NCBI GenBank assembly: GCA_002682825.1
Contig: NOKP01000024.1
Span: 558,001-622,000 of the forward strand
Source: Neonectria sp. B-13
Lineage: Eukaryota; Ascomycota; Sordariomycetes; Hypocreales; Nectriaceae
Length of the DNA stretch: 64,000 nucleotides
Direction of reading: 5' to 3'
Shown here: positions 12,494 through 24,703 of the stretch, piece by piece
How the letters are laid out: the number at the start of each line of letters is the position of its first letter
Numbering within the stretch: the first letter of the stretch is position 1
Program-made: the position numbers and the translations under genes
The notes under the pieces: generated by a model
Seen by the model: the letters and a program-made list of their open reading frames with translations, nothing else
Told to the model about the DNA's origin: nothing
Database searches by the model: none

Positions 12494-12535
12494 CGCAACC
12501 AGCAACCAGCAACCAGCAACTAGCAACCAGCAGCC
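12494..12535. repeat. 7-bp tandem repeat (GCAACCA)n
   Basis: About six imperfect copies of GCAACCA, with one GCAACTA variant. Confidence 0.8.
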
Positions 12536-12686
12536 AAAGTTGCCGAGCACCAATGTCTAATTCCTTAACTACTTTCCTATTTAGGCTATATATAACAAAG
12601 GTTTAATAAGCTATCTATAGACTATAAAGATAGTTATGTAATTATTATATGAATAATATATATATAATCTAATAGAATATATATTT

Positions 12687-12869
12687 ATTTAGATATAATA
12701 GTCCTTGGTAGTATATACCTAGAGAAGAGGCTAAAGGTTAAATAGTATAAAAGAAAACAGAAAAAACAATAGTATAATAGGCTTAATACCTAAGCCTAAG
12801 GCAATAATGACTCAAGGAGATAAAAGTTTCTGTTATAAAGTTAAGGTATAAGTTTTGCTGCCCTAATCA
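12687..12869. repeat. Dispersed repeat, copy A (183 bp)
   Basis: Starts ATTTAGATATAATAGTCC and ends TTTTGCTGCCCTAATCA. It aligns over its whole length, in the same orientation, with 23980-24163 with scattered mismatches, mostly transitions. No terminal inverted repeats or coding frame are seen. It may be part of an LTR or other repeat family. Confidence 0.8.
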
Positions 12870-12873
12870 GCTG

Positions 12874-12960
12874 GAAAAGCTAGATCTTAGAAAAGCTAGA
12901 TCTTGGAAAAGCTAGATCTTAGAAAAGCTAGATCTTAGAAAAGCTAGACCTTGGAAAAGG
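12874..12960. repeat. 16-bp tandem repeat, about 5.4 copies
   Basis: Unit GAAAAGCTAGATCTTA/G repeated head to tail with single-base variants, starting directly after dispersed repeat copy A. Copy B at 24 kb lacks this extension. Confidence 0.85.
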
Positions 12961-13243
12961 CTAAAACCCCTTGGGATAAAAGCCTAGCTAACCTCTGTGC
13001 TTTCTAGGTTACCTCTTTGCATTCCATCTGACCTTCTAAACAATACAATAACCACACTACTGATCGCACAAGATGACTGCTTCTGTCCGAATCGCACTAT
13101 AGCCCGGCGAGCCCTTACTAAGCTATACACATGGGCTCTCATATAACCTATATATCGAATTGAAAGAATATCCAAGCCTCATTTCTATGCTGCAAATTGC
13201 AGCTTAAAAGTCTAGCCTAGGGCATATAAAACAGCCTATGATC

Positions 13244-13690
13244 AATTGCTTTAGACCTGAGAAATTGGTCCAATTGGCAGTCTTTGGCTGCAATATCCTG
13301 CTGTAAGATGGAATCCAGTTTGATATAGCAATAGCCCAGTGGATTGCAATAGAATAGCTCTTTCTAGAGAGGCTAGCTCTAAAGCTAGAAAGGAATAGTA
13401 ATATTACTGCTGTAGAGAAGGAGTTCCTCAAGAAGCTGTATGACCCTATCTCTGCCTTATGGATTATGCAGTTGACAGATGATGTTGTTCTGACCAACCT
13501 ACAGCTGAAGGAGTGATGCATTGGAAACCGAGGGAATCCTGTGGTTATCTCTAACATCAGCCACGAAGCATGGAGGGATTTGGTGGAGGGAGTTCTGGGA
13601 AGCTGGAGGGGGCAAAAGTCAATAATTAGGTTCAAAATCCAAAGATCTATTCCCCTGTTAAGCTCAAGCAAAGGAAACACGTGATTCAGC
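13244..13690 (+). pseudogene. Degenerate coding remnant, family not recognised
   Basis: One + strand frame reads as protein-like sequence (VEKEFLKKLYDPISALWIMQ, then ISHEAWRDLVEGVLGSWRG) interrupted by several stops, some at places where Trp is plausible. The opposite strand has a 172-codon open frame that looks like a shadow. The remnant lies between AT-rich blocks, so a decayed transposon gene is likely but unproven. Confidence 0.35.
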
Positions 13691-13739
13691 GCAATTGTGG
13701 ATAGGCAGAAACAGTAGTCCAAACAGTAGTTTCAACAGT

Positions 13740-13860
13740 GCTAATAGAATATATATATATACTATAGTATATTCCTTAGATTATAGTTAGTAATAGTAAT
13801 CCTATTTATTAGATTATAGTTACAATTGTAATCCTTTTATAATTGGGTAGAAATTTATAG
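13740..13860. repeat. AT-rich block
   Basis: About 120 bp of TATA-rich, simple sequence containing two near-copies of the word TAGATTATAGTTA. Non-coding. Confidence 0.5.
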
Positions 13861-13944
13861 GGATGAGCATAGTCTATGTATACTATGTAATAGAGTGCAA
13901 CCTAGGCTGTAATATAAAGGGCTTAGCAAGAAGCATAGCGTACT

Positions 13945-14040
13945 ACTCACGCAGCTGCATGCGGACAGGGAAGATAAGTCTCAAAGACTTCCTTTATAAT
14001 CAGAAGGTACCAGGCATCACTAGCAACAGATGCCCCTGCG
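13945..14040 (+). mobile_element. LINE remnant, C-terminal pol fragment
   Basis: The reading MRTGKISLKDFLYNQKVPGI followed by TSNRCPC matches the conserved segment just before the Cys-rich end of fungal LINE polyproteins. Only about 30 codons survive. It is in opposite orientation to the remnant at 10.1-10.4 kb. Confidence 0.55.
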
Positions 14041-14322
14041 TGCACAGCTGGTCAACATGGTTGACGTTGGCGAAGTGGGGGCATCGCGGATCAGTGTTGA
14101 TCCGCGAGGCCTCGGATGTCTGCCGGACCCGGATTCCGATATAAAACCCAGCACTTCTTACCCCAGATTCTGCTCATCCCTGAGAATTTTACATCCAGTT
14201 CAAAGGAGCGAACTCATTTTTGTCAGTCTGTATAGTAAAACACTCCCAGATGGAGAGGCCAGGCCAGGGTCTAGCAAGGTATTATTCTCGACCAGCCCCC
14301 CTCGGCCCAAGGCTACCCACTT

Positions 14323-17089
14323 ATGCCTCCCAGATATCCATGTCCGAACTGCCCAAAGAGATTTGACCGGAGGTATGATGAGTGCCACTTACGTGCGCGG
14401 ATTGACACTGACGAACAAAACTTGAAGCGATACTTTGTCTCGACACATGCGGTTACATGTTCGAAATAGACCTCCGCCGAAACAGAGACGCAAGGCTTGT
14501 GTGCCATGCTCTAGGTAGGGTGTTGTATATGCCAATAGTTGTACCCGTATTTAACTGCCCATTGCCATAGGTCAAAAGTCAAATGCTTAGCCGAGCGACC
14601 ATCGTGCTCGGTATGTGCTAGGAAAGGATTGACTTGCTTTTACGATCAGAAGCCACCTAGCAGAACACCTTCCTTGACTCTCTCCCTGGGCGGAACCGCA
14701 GATTCAGACCATTCGACGACATTCTCTCAAAGACCTTCTGTCCCTGTGCATGCAGCATCGGTCACTACGACGGATACTCACGAGGAGGGTGGTGGTGGTG
14801 CCAGGGACGAAGAGCTGACCCTGCCTCAGCAAGGAAACACGGCGTCGCCCGCGCTGTCCTTTTCTCTGCTTGAGACACTACCTTGGTCACAGCTGGACAA
14901 CATGGACTTCAGCTCCAACCTGGACTGGATGCTCGGGGGTGACTCCCCTCTGCCTGCGACAGCATCAATGCCCCTGCCAGAGCTACAAGGCCCTGGTTTC
15001 CCTTACACACCGGATGACAACCAGCCCCAGGTTCCCCTGTCTAACCAGAATGCGGAGCAAAACAGTATTTTTGGTCTTCCTTCTCCCTGCCTGCACCAGG
15101 ATTCTGGAGCAGATGACCCGTGGCCAATGGAATGGCATGCCGCTCCGGCACCCGAAGTTACTTTGGATACTTTAGGGCTCAGCGCAGACAGCTTTCACTT
15201 TCTGCGCCATCAGTCGCTCTCCTTTGATTTACCCTCCGTTACATCAGAAGTCTCAGAAAGTATTCAAAGGGCAATCCAGATGGTGGCCAAGGACAGCCCA
15301 TGGGCGCAAGTCAACCTTGATAACTTCCCAGAAGAGAGCAAAATTAGCTATTTCATTGATCTCTATTTTATGCACTTTCACCCGGTCAGTTACAAAAGTC
15401 CCGGCCACCTATTAAGATTGAATGGCTTCTGGGTTAACATTCTCTCCTAGACTCTTCCTATTGTCCACCGGCCAACCTTCAACCCGAAAGACAATATTCT
15501 AGTCAGCCTGGCAATCTTAAGCATTGGGGTACTCTACTCCGAGTATGAAAGCGCACAATCGTTCTCGGACACCATTTCAGAGCTAACACGGCGCCTGCTC
15601 ACATTTTTGGTAAGGGTCGTCGTTCTCATTGAGGGTCACTTGCGACAATTTTCCTCCCGTCTCCAATTATCGCCCGCTATCTCTACTTTCACGTTCCCAT
15701 GGATTTGTCAATAATGAAAACCTTCTTAGGCCGAGCGTGACCGACGTTTCGTCCGAACCGAAGCATATATAACTGCTCAACTGCTGCAAGCTTCCCAAGG
15801 ATATTGCAACGGGAACAAGAGGCTTTTTGAGCTAAGTGAATCTACCAGGAGTAGTCTTGTGCATAATGCCAGATGCATGGGTATTCTGCGGCATGTTCAG
15901 GCCGAGACTTCGACTCGTTCACGTGCAAATTTCGGTGAATTATGGAGGGATTGGATCCAAAAAGAGAGACTGATTAGGCTGGGCTGGGCTGTTTATGTAT
16001 GATGCTTATCCACAGGGCTCGGCTCGGCTCTACTCACCACAACTAGATTGGCCTGCTGACGTATTGATTGAGCAGGAATTTGATTGTTCCGTGTCGTTTT
16101 TGCATAACTCACGTCCGTTTCTTACCACCTCGGAGGTCAATATGACGCTACCAAGCCCTTCGACCGACTGGGAAGCAGAGACAGCGCATGCCTGGGGTGC
16201 ATTGCATCCATGGACTGCTTCGTTTCCTGTCCACCCGCAGCTGAAACCACTCATACGGACGTTGGTTGATGAGCCGAATGGACCCGTTGGAACGATCCCC
16301 GATGACAGACAACGTCTCATGATCATTCTCACACTGGTACGGATGGTTTGGACATTAAAAGAAATACGGGGGTTTCCTATCAATGATCTCATTGAAGATG
16401 ACCTAGGACACGGGCGAGTCAGACTCATGCGAGCTCTAGAAGCCGTTCGCGCACCATTGCCATTGCCATTACCGGATACGTCTACGCAGCACCGGCTGTC
16501 GGAGGAGATGATTCGCCAGACAAGCCTGATACATGTCGCGCACCTATATGGCGCTGGGGACCTCATGGATTTCCTGTACCCGCTTCTGCGCCGCGATCGC
16601 TCGCCTGAAAATCAAAATCATCAGCAGGACGAGGCCAAAGTACGGATGCTTGAGTGGTCTAGGGCCGATCCTGCGAGAGTCCGCAGTGTCATATACCACT
16701 GCAGCCAGCTTCTCGGCCTCGCAAGAAGGTATCCCACTAATATGCCATTCCAGCCGTTCGCTATTTTTCACGGCGGCGTTATCCTATACTACGTAGCTGG
16801 CCTTCTAGCATCGTCAACGAGTCCGAATCCGGCTGTGGACAATCTTCGGGAACTGAAACTAGATCGATTAGATAGCCAACCCAGATCTGACGCGATGGAC
16901 TGGATAGAGACCGGTGGTCCTGCGATTCTATCACTCCAAGAAGTGCCAAACCTCTGTTCAGACTTAGGCCGACAGAAGATCCTTCAGCAGACAGTATGGC
17001 TGCTGCAGCAACGGAGGGTGTGGGGCAGTGCACAAAAGTTTGTCAAGGTAGTTCTCCGGCTTGGAGATGCGCGAGAGATTACTTCATAA
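14323..17089 (+). CDS. Transcription factor with C2H2 finger plus Zn2Cys6 cluster, 796 aa
   Basis: Six exons fit exactly: 14323-14372, 14428-14514, 14571-15384, 15451-15609, 15730-15996 and 16076-17089. The first intron is decisive: splicing joins CPNCPKRFDR to SDTLSRHMRLH, completing a C2H2 finger (residues 7-27). The second joins CVPCSR to SKVKC, completing a Zn2Cys6 cluster (residues 41-68). Ser/Thr/Pro-rich sequence follows. The fungal-specific transcription factor middle-homology region then runs from FHPTLPIVHRPTF through LGWAVY and VSFLHNSRPFL to the C-terminus. This dual-finger architecture is known in Pezizomycotina. The gene is intact, unlike the gene just downstream, and sits between LysM and chitinase genes, so local regulation is possible but is inference. 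Confidence 0.85.
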
Positions 17090-17179
17090 CATGTTTTAAA
17101 AAACGATCAGTAATTAATATCGAGTTTCGGGTTATTCTCCAGCGCCCAGTCGGCGATCGCAGCGCCCCCCCCCCCATAG

Positions 17180-18141
17180 TTCTGTGTGGACTGCATGAGG
17201 AAGCGCGCCATCATCGCCGGGTGCACGGTAGAGATTTACCACGGTAATCCCTCCAATATCCACCTATAGTCGGGTCCTGCCACGCTCGACTCTCGTGAGT
17301 CTCTGCAGTCTCCCGTTCTTTCGGGTCGCCAGGGTCGCTGTGTCGAGACGGGGTGGACGATGAATCTTGGTCTACCCAACTCTGTCGGTGCCAACTTCCA
17401 CCCAAATGAGAAGGGACACATCACTATGGCCAGCTTTGCCATGGCTGAGGCGATGGATCTCCGGTCGCTGGTCCTAGATATGGACTCGCCTTCGTGCGCC
17501 ATCAAGGATGAGTTCAAGTGTTGGTCAACCGACAACTGGAAGGGATACGCAAGTGCCGACCGACTCGACGAGCACTATGAGGACTTTGCAAAAACATCGA
17601 GCAGCCAGAGCACGAAAAAGGTTGGGAGTACAAGAAGTCCTACGACGAAGGGACACCGGACGAGCACGAGTTCACGATCTCCCTAAGCGAGGAGGTGGCC
17701 GACTACGACGAGGAAGAATGCATCGACTCGATGAAGACGCTCATCCACAGCTGCGATACCAACCGCAAGATGAACTGGAAAGGCGGAGGCGAATACGTTC
17801 GCGAGGACGGCGCCTATACGTATCAGGTGAACCCCAAGAGGGACAACCGACCCTGGCCGCCGGCGAAGGAGCCGGTCGGCACGTGTAAGGGCTGGTACCA
17901 TGTCCTCTGGAGCTCGTACGAGATCGAGGGCGGCGGCTTCTCCACGTGGGACAGCGGCCAGCAGACGATGCGGCCCAGCATGGACGGGTGCTATGGACTT
18001 GGAACAACGGCTTGGGATTTTGAGTACTACGACGAGCCCACGAGTGAGGGGTATGAGTGGAAGCTCAAGTTCAACACGCCCATCTGGGTGCGGTCGAGGT
18101 GTTTCAAGAATAATAAGGTCGTTGAGGCCGCTGGAGGGTAG
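17180..18141 (+). pseudogene. SGNH/GDSL-hydrolase-like secreted protein, 5'-truncated and broken
   Basis: C-terminal part of a secreted hydrolase-like protein. Coding resemblance begins at 17180 (FCVDCMRKRAIIAGC), right after a 13-C tract and the end of the regulator gene; no 5' part or signal peptide was found. The NFHPNEKGHITMASFAMAEA segment resembles the catalytic-His (HPN..GH) end of SGNH hydrolases. A second domain follows, including CKGWYHVLWSSYE and MDGCYGLGTTAWDFEYYD, ending in EAAGG. Two lesions are seen: TAG at 17267-17269, and a lost base in the T-run near 17585, after which the protein continues as CKNIEQPEHE in the next frame. Activity is very unlikely. Confidence 0.5.
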
Positions 18142-19943
18142 ACAGATGGCTGTGGCGGCAATGACTAAAGTGAAAAATGGGCATGGCCGAGACTAGAACG
18201 AATGCAGTTTCTTATGTAGTTAAATGGAGGTCAAACCAGGCAAGTCCATTGTGTATCAACTATTCTATTTCGACGTCTGTACTACCTTTGACCAAGTCTT
18301 GTAAACAGCCGACAAACACACCTTCCAGGAGACACATTCCAACTTAGATGTAGTGCAGTCTGAGGTGGGCGGCACCATGAACAGCCGGTTGGGTATTAGG
18401 GTGTCGCTGACATAGCCACCTGGACTTTACCAACGTCTTGGCCGTGGTTAACACAGATGCTATATATCAGAGGTGGTTGTTGAGTCAGGGTCCGGACCGT
18501 GTGCAGCGGGACTTCATGGCTGAAACATGAATAAAATATCTAGAAAACTTAAAATGATACCCTTATAGAACCAACCGCGCTAGATATTAGTGTAATCAAC
18601 CATTCAAGTCTGTTATGAGTCTACTTAGCAAAGGTTCAACAAGGCCAACTTCTAGTCAATACTAGAGCTTCAATAGAGTAGCTACAAAACCTCAGAGAAC
18701 TTTCCTGGTGTTGAAGGTTTATCAAATCTTGTACTGTTTTCAGCTGGCTTTGTAGTACGGGTTTCGAGCTGCTGTGCTCTGGCTTGGTTGTCTCTTACTT
18801 ACTAGCCTGGGGATTGTATTCTTCATGTCCGATCTGGCAGATGTCCGAACCTCTGTAGTGGAAATATTTTTTGCAAGAACGGCGGCTCTGTGCAATTACC
18901 AACGAAAAAGTTCAAGAATCACCTGAGCCTCATAAAGCTCACTTTGCAAGTTAATTACCAATGACAGAACGCTGGGCTCGCCTGTCTTTTTCTCAGGCTA
19001 GTTACGGCAAGATCAATGCACCTATTAGGAGAAGGGGGCGAGTAGACATGATTGGTTCTAAAAGACAAGTGGCAAAAGTATCACCCATGCAAATAACATG
19101 CCGACTACTTTGGATCTAATTTCCGAGTTTGCAAGGGACTCAATGAGTGGTTTAGCTGAAGTCCGAGCTGACCACTCATATCTGCCTGTTGAAGTCCGAG
19201 GAAGACCAGAGCCAATCAGTAATGAAGCATAAATTTTCCGGGTCCAGATCGACCCGTAAATATGGCTTAATACAGATCGCGGCCCGTGGCGGGCGGCTGC
19301 AGCCGAGCATTCTGTGGATGAACGATTCTTCAAAGCGATCGCCTCAAAAGTCCCGGGGACTAGCCGTGTCATTCCACATAATAAGCACTAAGGCTAACAC
19401 GGAAACTTGTTCCTTTCATTCAGAGTCTTGGCATGTGGCGTGAGGGGTTTCTCTGTACACTATTAGTCAATTGGCCTTGGCAATGGGCCGGTGATTCAGT
19501 CATCTCACCAGGTCCTTGAGCCTATCACACGTGGCGGGCGGGCGATTATGTGCTGTAAAGCGAAGTGATGTACCGTCAACGAAGGACTATCCTTGCTATA
19601 CGAACAGTACGGTATCATAAACGATTGTTGTAGAAATAGCCGAGGCGAATAGAGTATAGGCTGATAATGCTGATATGGTAGACAAGGCAAGGGCCTTGCT
19701 ACTCCATGAAAGGCCGATGCGAGTCTCGGATATGGCCGAAAACACTTAGTCTAGTCTCCACGGTTCTTCGGCAACATGCTGTTGCGCACATGTTGCTGCG
19801 GCGATTTCGCTCCGAGATCGCGCGAGTTGTAACTGAAAATTGGTATAAGATGTGGCTGGTTCCAGAAGGTTGAAGACTGAAGGCCACCTCCAACAACCTG
19901 AAGTGTCTTTTTGTGTGTCTTATCTGTTCGCAAACAGAGCAAG
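18142..19943. other. 1.8-kb intergenic region upstream of the chitinase
   Basis: No coding sequence with family resemblance was found on either strand. Likely holds the chitinase promoter. Confidence 0.5.
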
Positions 19944-22900
19944 ATGCATTATTTCATACCTCAGTCTCTTCTTCAGTGTGGCCTTCTGGTCACACTTGTG
20001 TCGGCCAGCATTACACACCAGAACCCCGAGCTCGATGGCCATGATGCTCTGTCGCAATGGAAGGAAATAAGACTACCCGCCAATGAATCCGTCAACTTGG
20101 AACGCCGGGGAACTCCGGAGTTCTCCCATATCACCTCCTCAGTCCTCTTTGGCAAGCGAGCAGATGAGCCCGGTGAGGGTGCTCTTCTTTGCAAGAGTGG
20201 CGAGTGTCCCGATAAAAGGTGAGCGTGCCCATGGTCCAATTTCGTTGTACGTTGTACTGACCATTGTATAGCTGTTGTTCCAAGGCTGGAGTTTGTGGCT
20301 ACGGCCCTGACTTCTGCGGTAACGGGTGTCAGAGCCACTGCGATGCTACGGCCATGTGCGGAGAATTATCCGAAGGCGGCAATATCCGCTGCGGCCTCGA
20401 CCTGTGCTGCAGCTCTGGTAAGTGCACCCACTCTTTACAGACGACTATGAACATAGACTTACAGTAGCTCAACAGGAGGTTGGTGCGGAACCACTGAGAC
20501 TCACTGTGTAGGTCCCAACAAATGGGCACTTTGCCAGGATAAGTTCGGGAAATGCGAGATCATTCGTCCTAAAACCTACGGCACAAACTCAGGCACCACA
20601 AATCAGCGTATGATCGGCTACTACCAAGCTTCCAACATCAAGCATCGGGCTTGTAACCGCATCTATCCAAACGACATCAAGACGGACGACTACACGCATC
20701 TGTACTGGGCCTTTACCTCGATTGACCCCAAAACATTCGAGATGTCATGGGATCCTGCGGACGAACAATACATGAAGGATTTTACCGGACTCAAAGGTAA
20801 GGGGAGGAATCTGCAGACGTGGGTGGCAGTTGGAGGGTACGACTTCAGCGACATCGGGCCAACGCATACCACGTGGAGCGACCTCTGCGCCAATGCTGGA
20901 CGACGCGCTGTCTTTATCAAGTCGGCCAAGGATTTCATGGACAAGTATGGCTTCCAGGGCATCGACCTTGACTGGGAATATCCTGGAGAAGCCACACGCG
21001 GTGGAAGCCGAGCCGACATTGCTAACTTCGTGTCTCTGCTGAAAGACATGAAGGCCGCCTATGGCGATAAATACGGCATCAGCTTGACCTTGGCTCCTGA
21101 CTACTGGTACCTGAGGTACTTCGATGTCAAGGGTCTTGAGCCCTACGTCGATCACTTCGGCTTCATGGCCTACGACCTGCACGGCTCCTGGGATACCGAC
21201 GTCAAGACGCTGCAGCCCATCATCCGAGGCCAAGCAGACATCCGCGAGATCGACAACAACACAATTCCACTGGCTTACGCGGGGGTCGACTTCAGCAAGA
21301 TTGTGTTTGGCGTGGCATGGTACGGACGAGGATACACCGTCTCAGACCCTGCTTGCAACACGCTTGGGTGCGGTTTCGCAGGCCCCAGCAAGCCAGGGAA
21401 GTGCACCAACAACGCCGGCGTTCTCTCGCTTGTCGAGATCCAGCAGATGATTAAGAGTGGCGAGGCTAAGTCACGGCTACTCGAATCATCTGCCATGAAG
21501 GAGCTTGTGTGGGACGACCAATGGATCGGCTACGACGACGAGGAAACGGTCGAGATGAAGCGGGAGTTTGCGAACAACCTGGGCTTTGGCGGCCTGATGG
21601 CCTGGAGCGTCGACTTCCATTCCGGAGCAGGCTCCGACAGCGCCGAGCCGAGCCCGTCCACCGACGGCCAGTGCGGGCCGGAACACAAAGGGGCCGTCTG
21701 CGAAGGGAGCACCTTCGGAGACTGCTGCTCCGAAGGCGGCTGGTGCGGTTCCTCGGCGGCGCATTGCGGCTCGGGCTGCCTCAGCGGCAAGTGCACGGAG
21801 AACGGCGTCTCTACGAACGGGCGATGCGGCGCAGGTTTCCACGGCTCTGACTGCATGGGCTCCGACTTCGGCTACTGCTGTTCTTCGGGTGGTTGGTGCG
21901 GTAGTGCCACGGCGCACTGCTCTACGGGTTGCCAGAACAAGTACGGCATTTGTAAGTTCCCGAACGAGGGAGTTGTGGGCGGAGACGGGGGCGGAGACGG
22001 AGATGACGACGAGAATAACGGTGCGGATTGGCCCGAGGAACTGAAGAAAGACATCTGCAAGTATACCTTCGACTCCAAGGACCCCGAGGTCATCCATTTC
22101 ACCTGGATCGCCAGTGGTGCCGCCTACTGGTTTCTTGAATTCCTTGAAAAGAAAGGCGCAGACGACTGGGCCAACAAGTTTTTCAAGACCGTCATTGCGG
22201 GAGGCACTCAAGGTGGCTCGACGTACGACTGTGCCAACATGCATAGCGAGAACTGTCCTGGGCCACTCGACAAGGAGTGCACAACATACACACCCCCAAT
22301 GGCCTTCTACCAGCACCTCCAAATCGGGAACTTGCACAGCGCCTACGAGCAAATCTGGGCCGGGCAAGTCGAGAACGGCATCCAGCAACTATCATCGGGC
22401 ATCAAGAAAATCGTCGCCGCATACGGCACCCCGCCCGAGTCCGACAACTCCATCATTCTCAACATGCTCGTCGGAATCCTCACTTCGCTGGCCGGTGTGA
22501 CCCCGGGCGGCGTCGCGGGCCCATTGACCTTTTTTGCCGGCATGTTTGCCCAGATGTCGGCCAACAGCGGAAGCTGGGAGAAGCTGGTCGGCCCAGATGT
22601 CCTCAACGATAAGCTGGAGAGCGCCTATGGGGACATGTTCGGAGCTGTCATGAATGCTTCGTACAGCTACGTCAGCAACATCTTCAATGGCCAGCTTCCT
22701 GACGGCTGGACCGAGGAAGACATCTCCGCCAAGAGCTGGGTCTGGGCCACGTTTTCAAGGGGCGACTGGATGAGCAAGGAGATTGTGAACCCGATGGTTA
22801 AATCCTACATCCAGAGCACGCAGGAGAAATGGGTGGGTTCTTTTCTGTCTAATGAGCAAAAGGGACTGAGCTGACACTTTGATAGACAGAGTTTGCAACT

Positions 22901-23616
22901 ATAAGGGCGATGAAAACCGGCAACCGAAAAGACTATTACCTCATGGCAAGCGATGTACGTCCACCCCACCCCAGAACTCACTCAGTAGGAGACATACTGA
23001 TACAAGACTCTATTACAGGAAGACACAACATGTTCGATAGTAAGTCCTCAAAATTTCAGTACCCCCTAACCCCATGACCACGTCTTTTAACTTCCGCAGT
23101 CCACTGGAGGCGTTGGGTCAGTCATTCGCAGGGTCGACATGACCGAGAGCATTTGCAAAGAGAAAATGGAAGGCTGCATTTGGCACGATGATGTAAGTCT
23201 CGGCAATCTTCAAATATCTTTCATCCCCACCTAGAAACTCTGATTGTTGTACTGACCCATATCCTCCTTCCACTCAGCGCTGCATGTGTCTGGGATCTAT
23301 ACCCAACGGTGTCGGCACTATTATCAGTATTGCGCAGAGCATCTCCGGCGACGACTTGACAGAACTCAAACAATACATCACTCACTACGAAGAGGCCATC
23401 AAGAACAACTACGATTGCGTCAAATACAACATAGACAATATGAGGCACTGCCTCGGCGGGCTCAATAGTGGACCTCCAGAGGATTGCAACATCCAGGACC
23501 CTACTATTCCGTCACGCAAGGACTTGGACTTGGAGAACCCTCTGCAGTATACAAAGTGCTGGTTCAATCTTCCACCGATTGTTGGGGATAACTTTGGGTG
23601 TGGTTGGAAAGAGTGA
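19944..23616 (+). CDS. Killer-toxin-like GH18 chitinase (subgroup C), 1099 aa
   Basis: Secreted chitinase cleaving beta-1,4-GlcNAc polymers. Seven exons (19944-20218, 20272-20417, 20476-22832, 22886-22954, 23019-23039, 23100-23192, 23278-23616) join in frame and give 1099 residues; exon 5 is only 21 nt. Residues 1-24 are a signal peptide, and LFGKR at 68-72 is a Kex2-type processing site. A first CBM18 hevein-like domain follows (CCSKAGVCGYGPDFC to GWCGTTETHC). GH18 starts at MIGYYQ (residue 186) with the motif GFQGIDLDWEYP; Asp304, Asp306 and catalytic Glu308 are present. Two more CBM18 domains lie at about 537-576 and 588-626. The long C-terminal region, rich in paired Cys, resembles the uncharacterised tail of subgroup C chitinases. 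No LysM is in this protein. Subgroup C genes often sit near LysM genes, as here (12 kb). Confidence 0.9.
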
Positions 23617-23979
23617 TGGTAGATCTGGGGTGCGCATGATTGGCCGAGCAGTTTGCTTCGTCTCGATTCCTTTCTACTCAACCTTTTAGTCTTGCAATTC
23701 AACGTCTGCTGACCGCGCTGGACTCAAGTATTAAAATGATTCCTTTATCTTTACTTACCTTCTATGAAGGTTGTGAATATAATATGAGTTGATCAGTGAC
23801 TTCTTAATAATAGAAAGTAGAAAGGCCACATGAGAAATTGAGTGTACAGTTAGCTAGGTCGGATTAGGACGGTAAAGCCTGAATTAGAGTAAGTATATAA
23901 TATTACAACTCTACTTTCTATATACCCCCGGTTTTTACACACTTACGTTATAATATATAATTATAATTCTTATTTGGAT

Positions 23980-24163
23980 ATTTAGATATAATAGTCCTTA
24001 GTAGCACACACCTAGAGAAGGGGCTAAAGGTTAAACAGTATAAAAAGAAAACAGAAAAAACAATAGTATAATAGGCTTAATACCCAAGCCTAAGGCAACA
24101 ATGACATAAGAAGATAAAAGTTTCTGCTGTTAAGTTAAGGTGTAAGTTTTGCTGCCTTAATCA
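23980..24163. repeat. Dispersed repeat, copy B (184 bp)
   Basis: Direct-orientation counterpart of 12687-12869, sharing ATTTAGATATAATAGTCC at the start and GTTTTGCTGCC near the end. It lies 3' of the chitinase. Confidence 0.8.
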
Positions 24164-24703
24164 TAGATAAGATTATTTATAGTAATTTTAGCCTTAGTCA
24201 ATATCATCTGATAGATCAAGACAACGCAGTAGATAACATACAGCAGTTAACACAGTAAGATGCTATGCCCAGCACCATCAATCCCAATAAATAGATAAGA
24301 TTATATATATAAGAAGCTCTTAATATTCTAGCTAAGGGATAGGCCTAAGGCCTGTCTTTTATACATAATAAAGACGGCTGCTGCTAGGAGCAGCAGTCTA
24401 TTGCTATTGTATAAGGGCCAGGGCCCTATAGGCCTTAAGGACCAGTATTATAGTCACAAGGCTAGCGATGTAGTCTGAGATAAGAGGTGAAAGAAAGGAA
24501 AGTCACATTGTCTAGGATATGACCCTGGAATGTAACAAGAATGCAAAAATAGCTCAGTGTTATTCTTCACTAATACAAATCTCGTTCTCTTACAGATCTT
24601 ACTTCCTACCCTGTTTAATACATAATCCTACACTTGAAGCATACTGCTCCATTATGCAATGCTTTATATTGAGCGTTTTAGTGTATGTAGGGACTGGGCT
24701 ACG

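Noticed and set aside
13204..13722. 172-codon open frame on the minus strand
   Set aside because: The opposite strand reads as more protein-like, though decayed; the minus frame is Leu/Ser-rich with no recognisable motif.
15995..16075. Reading through 15995-16075 as coding in the dual-finger regulator
   Set aside because: It has a TGA in the upstream frame; removal as a 79-nt GTATGA-CAG intron with a CTGAC branch joins LGWAVY to EFDCSVSFLHNSRPFL as in relatives.
16030..16566. 178-codon open frame on the minus strand
   Set aside because: Opposite the last exon and last intron of the dual-finger regulator; Ser/Arg-rich shadow.
21486..22388. 300-codon open frame on the minus strand
   Set aside because: Lies entirely opposite the chitinase coding exon; Ala/Val/Arg-rich sequence typical of a composition shadow, no family resemblance.
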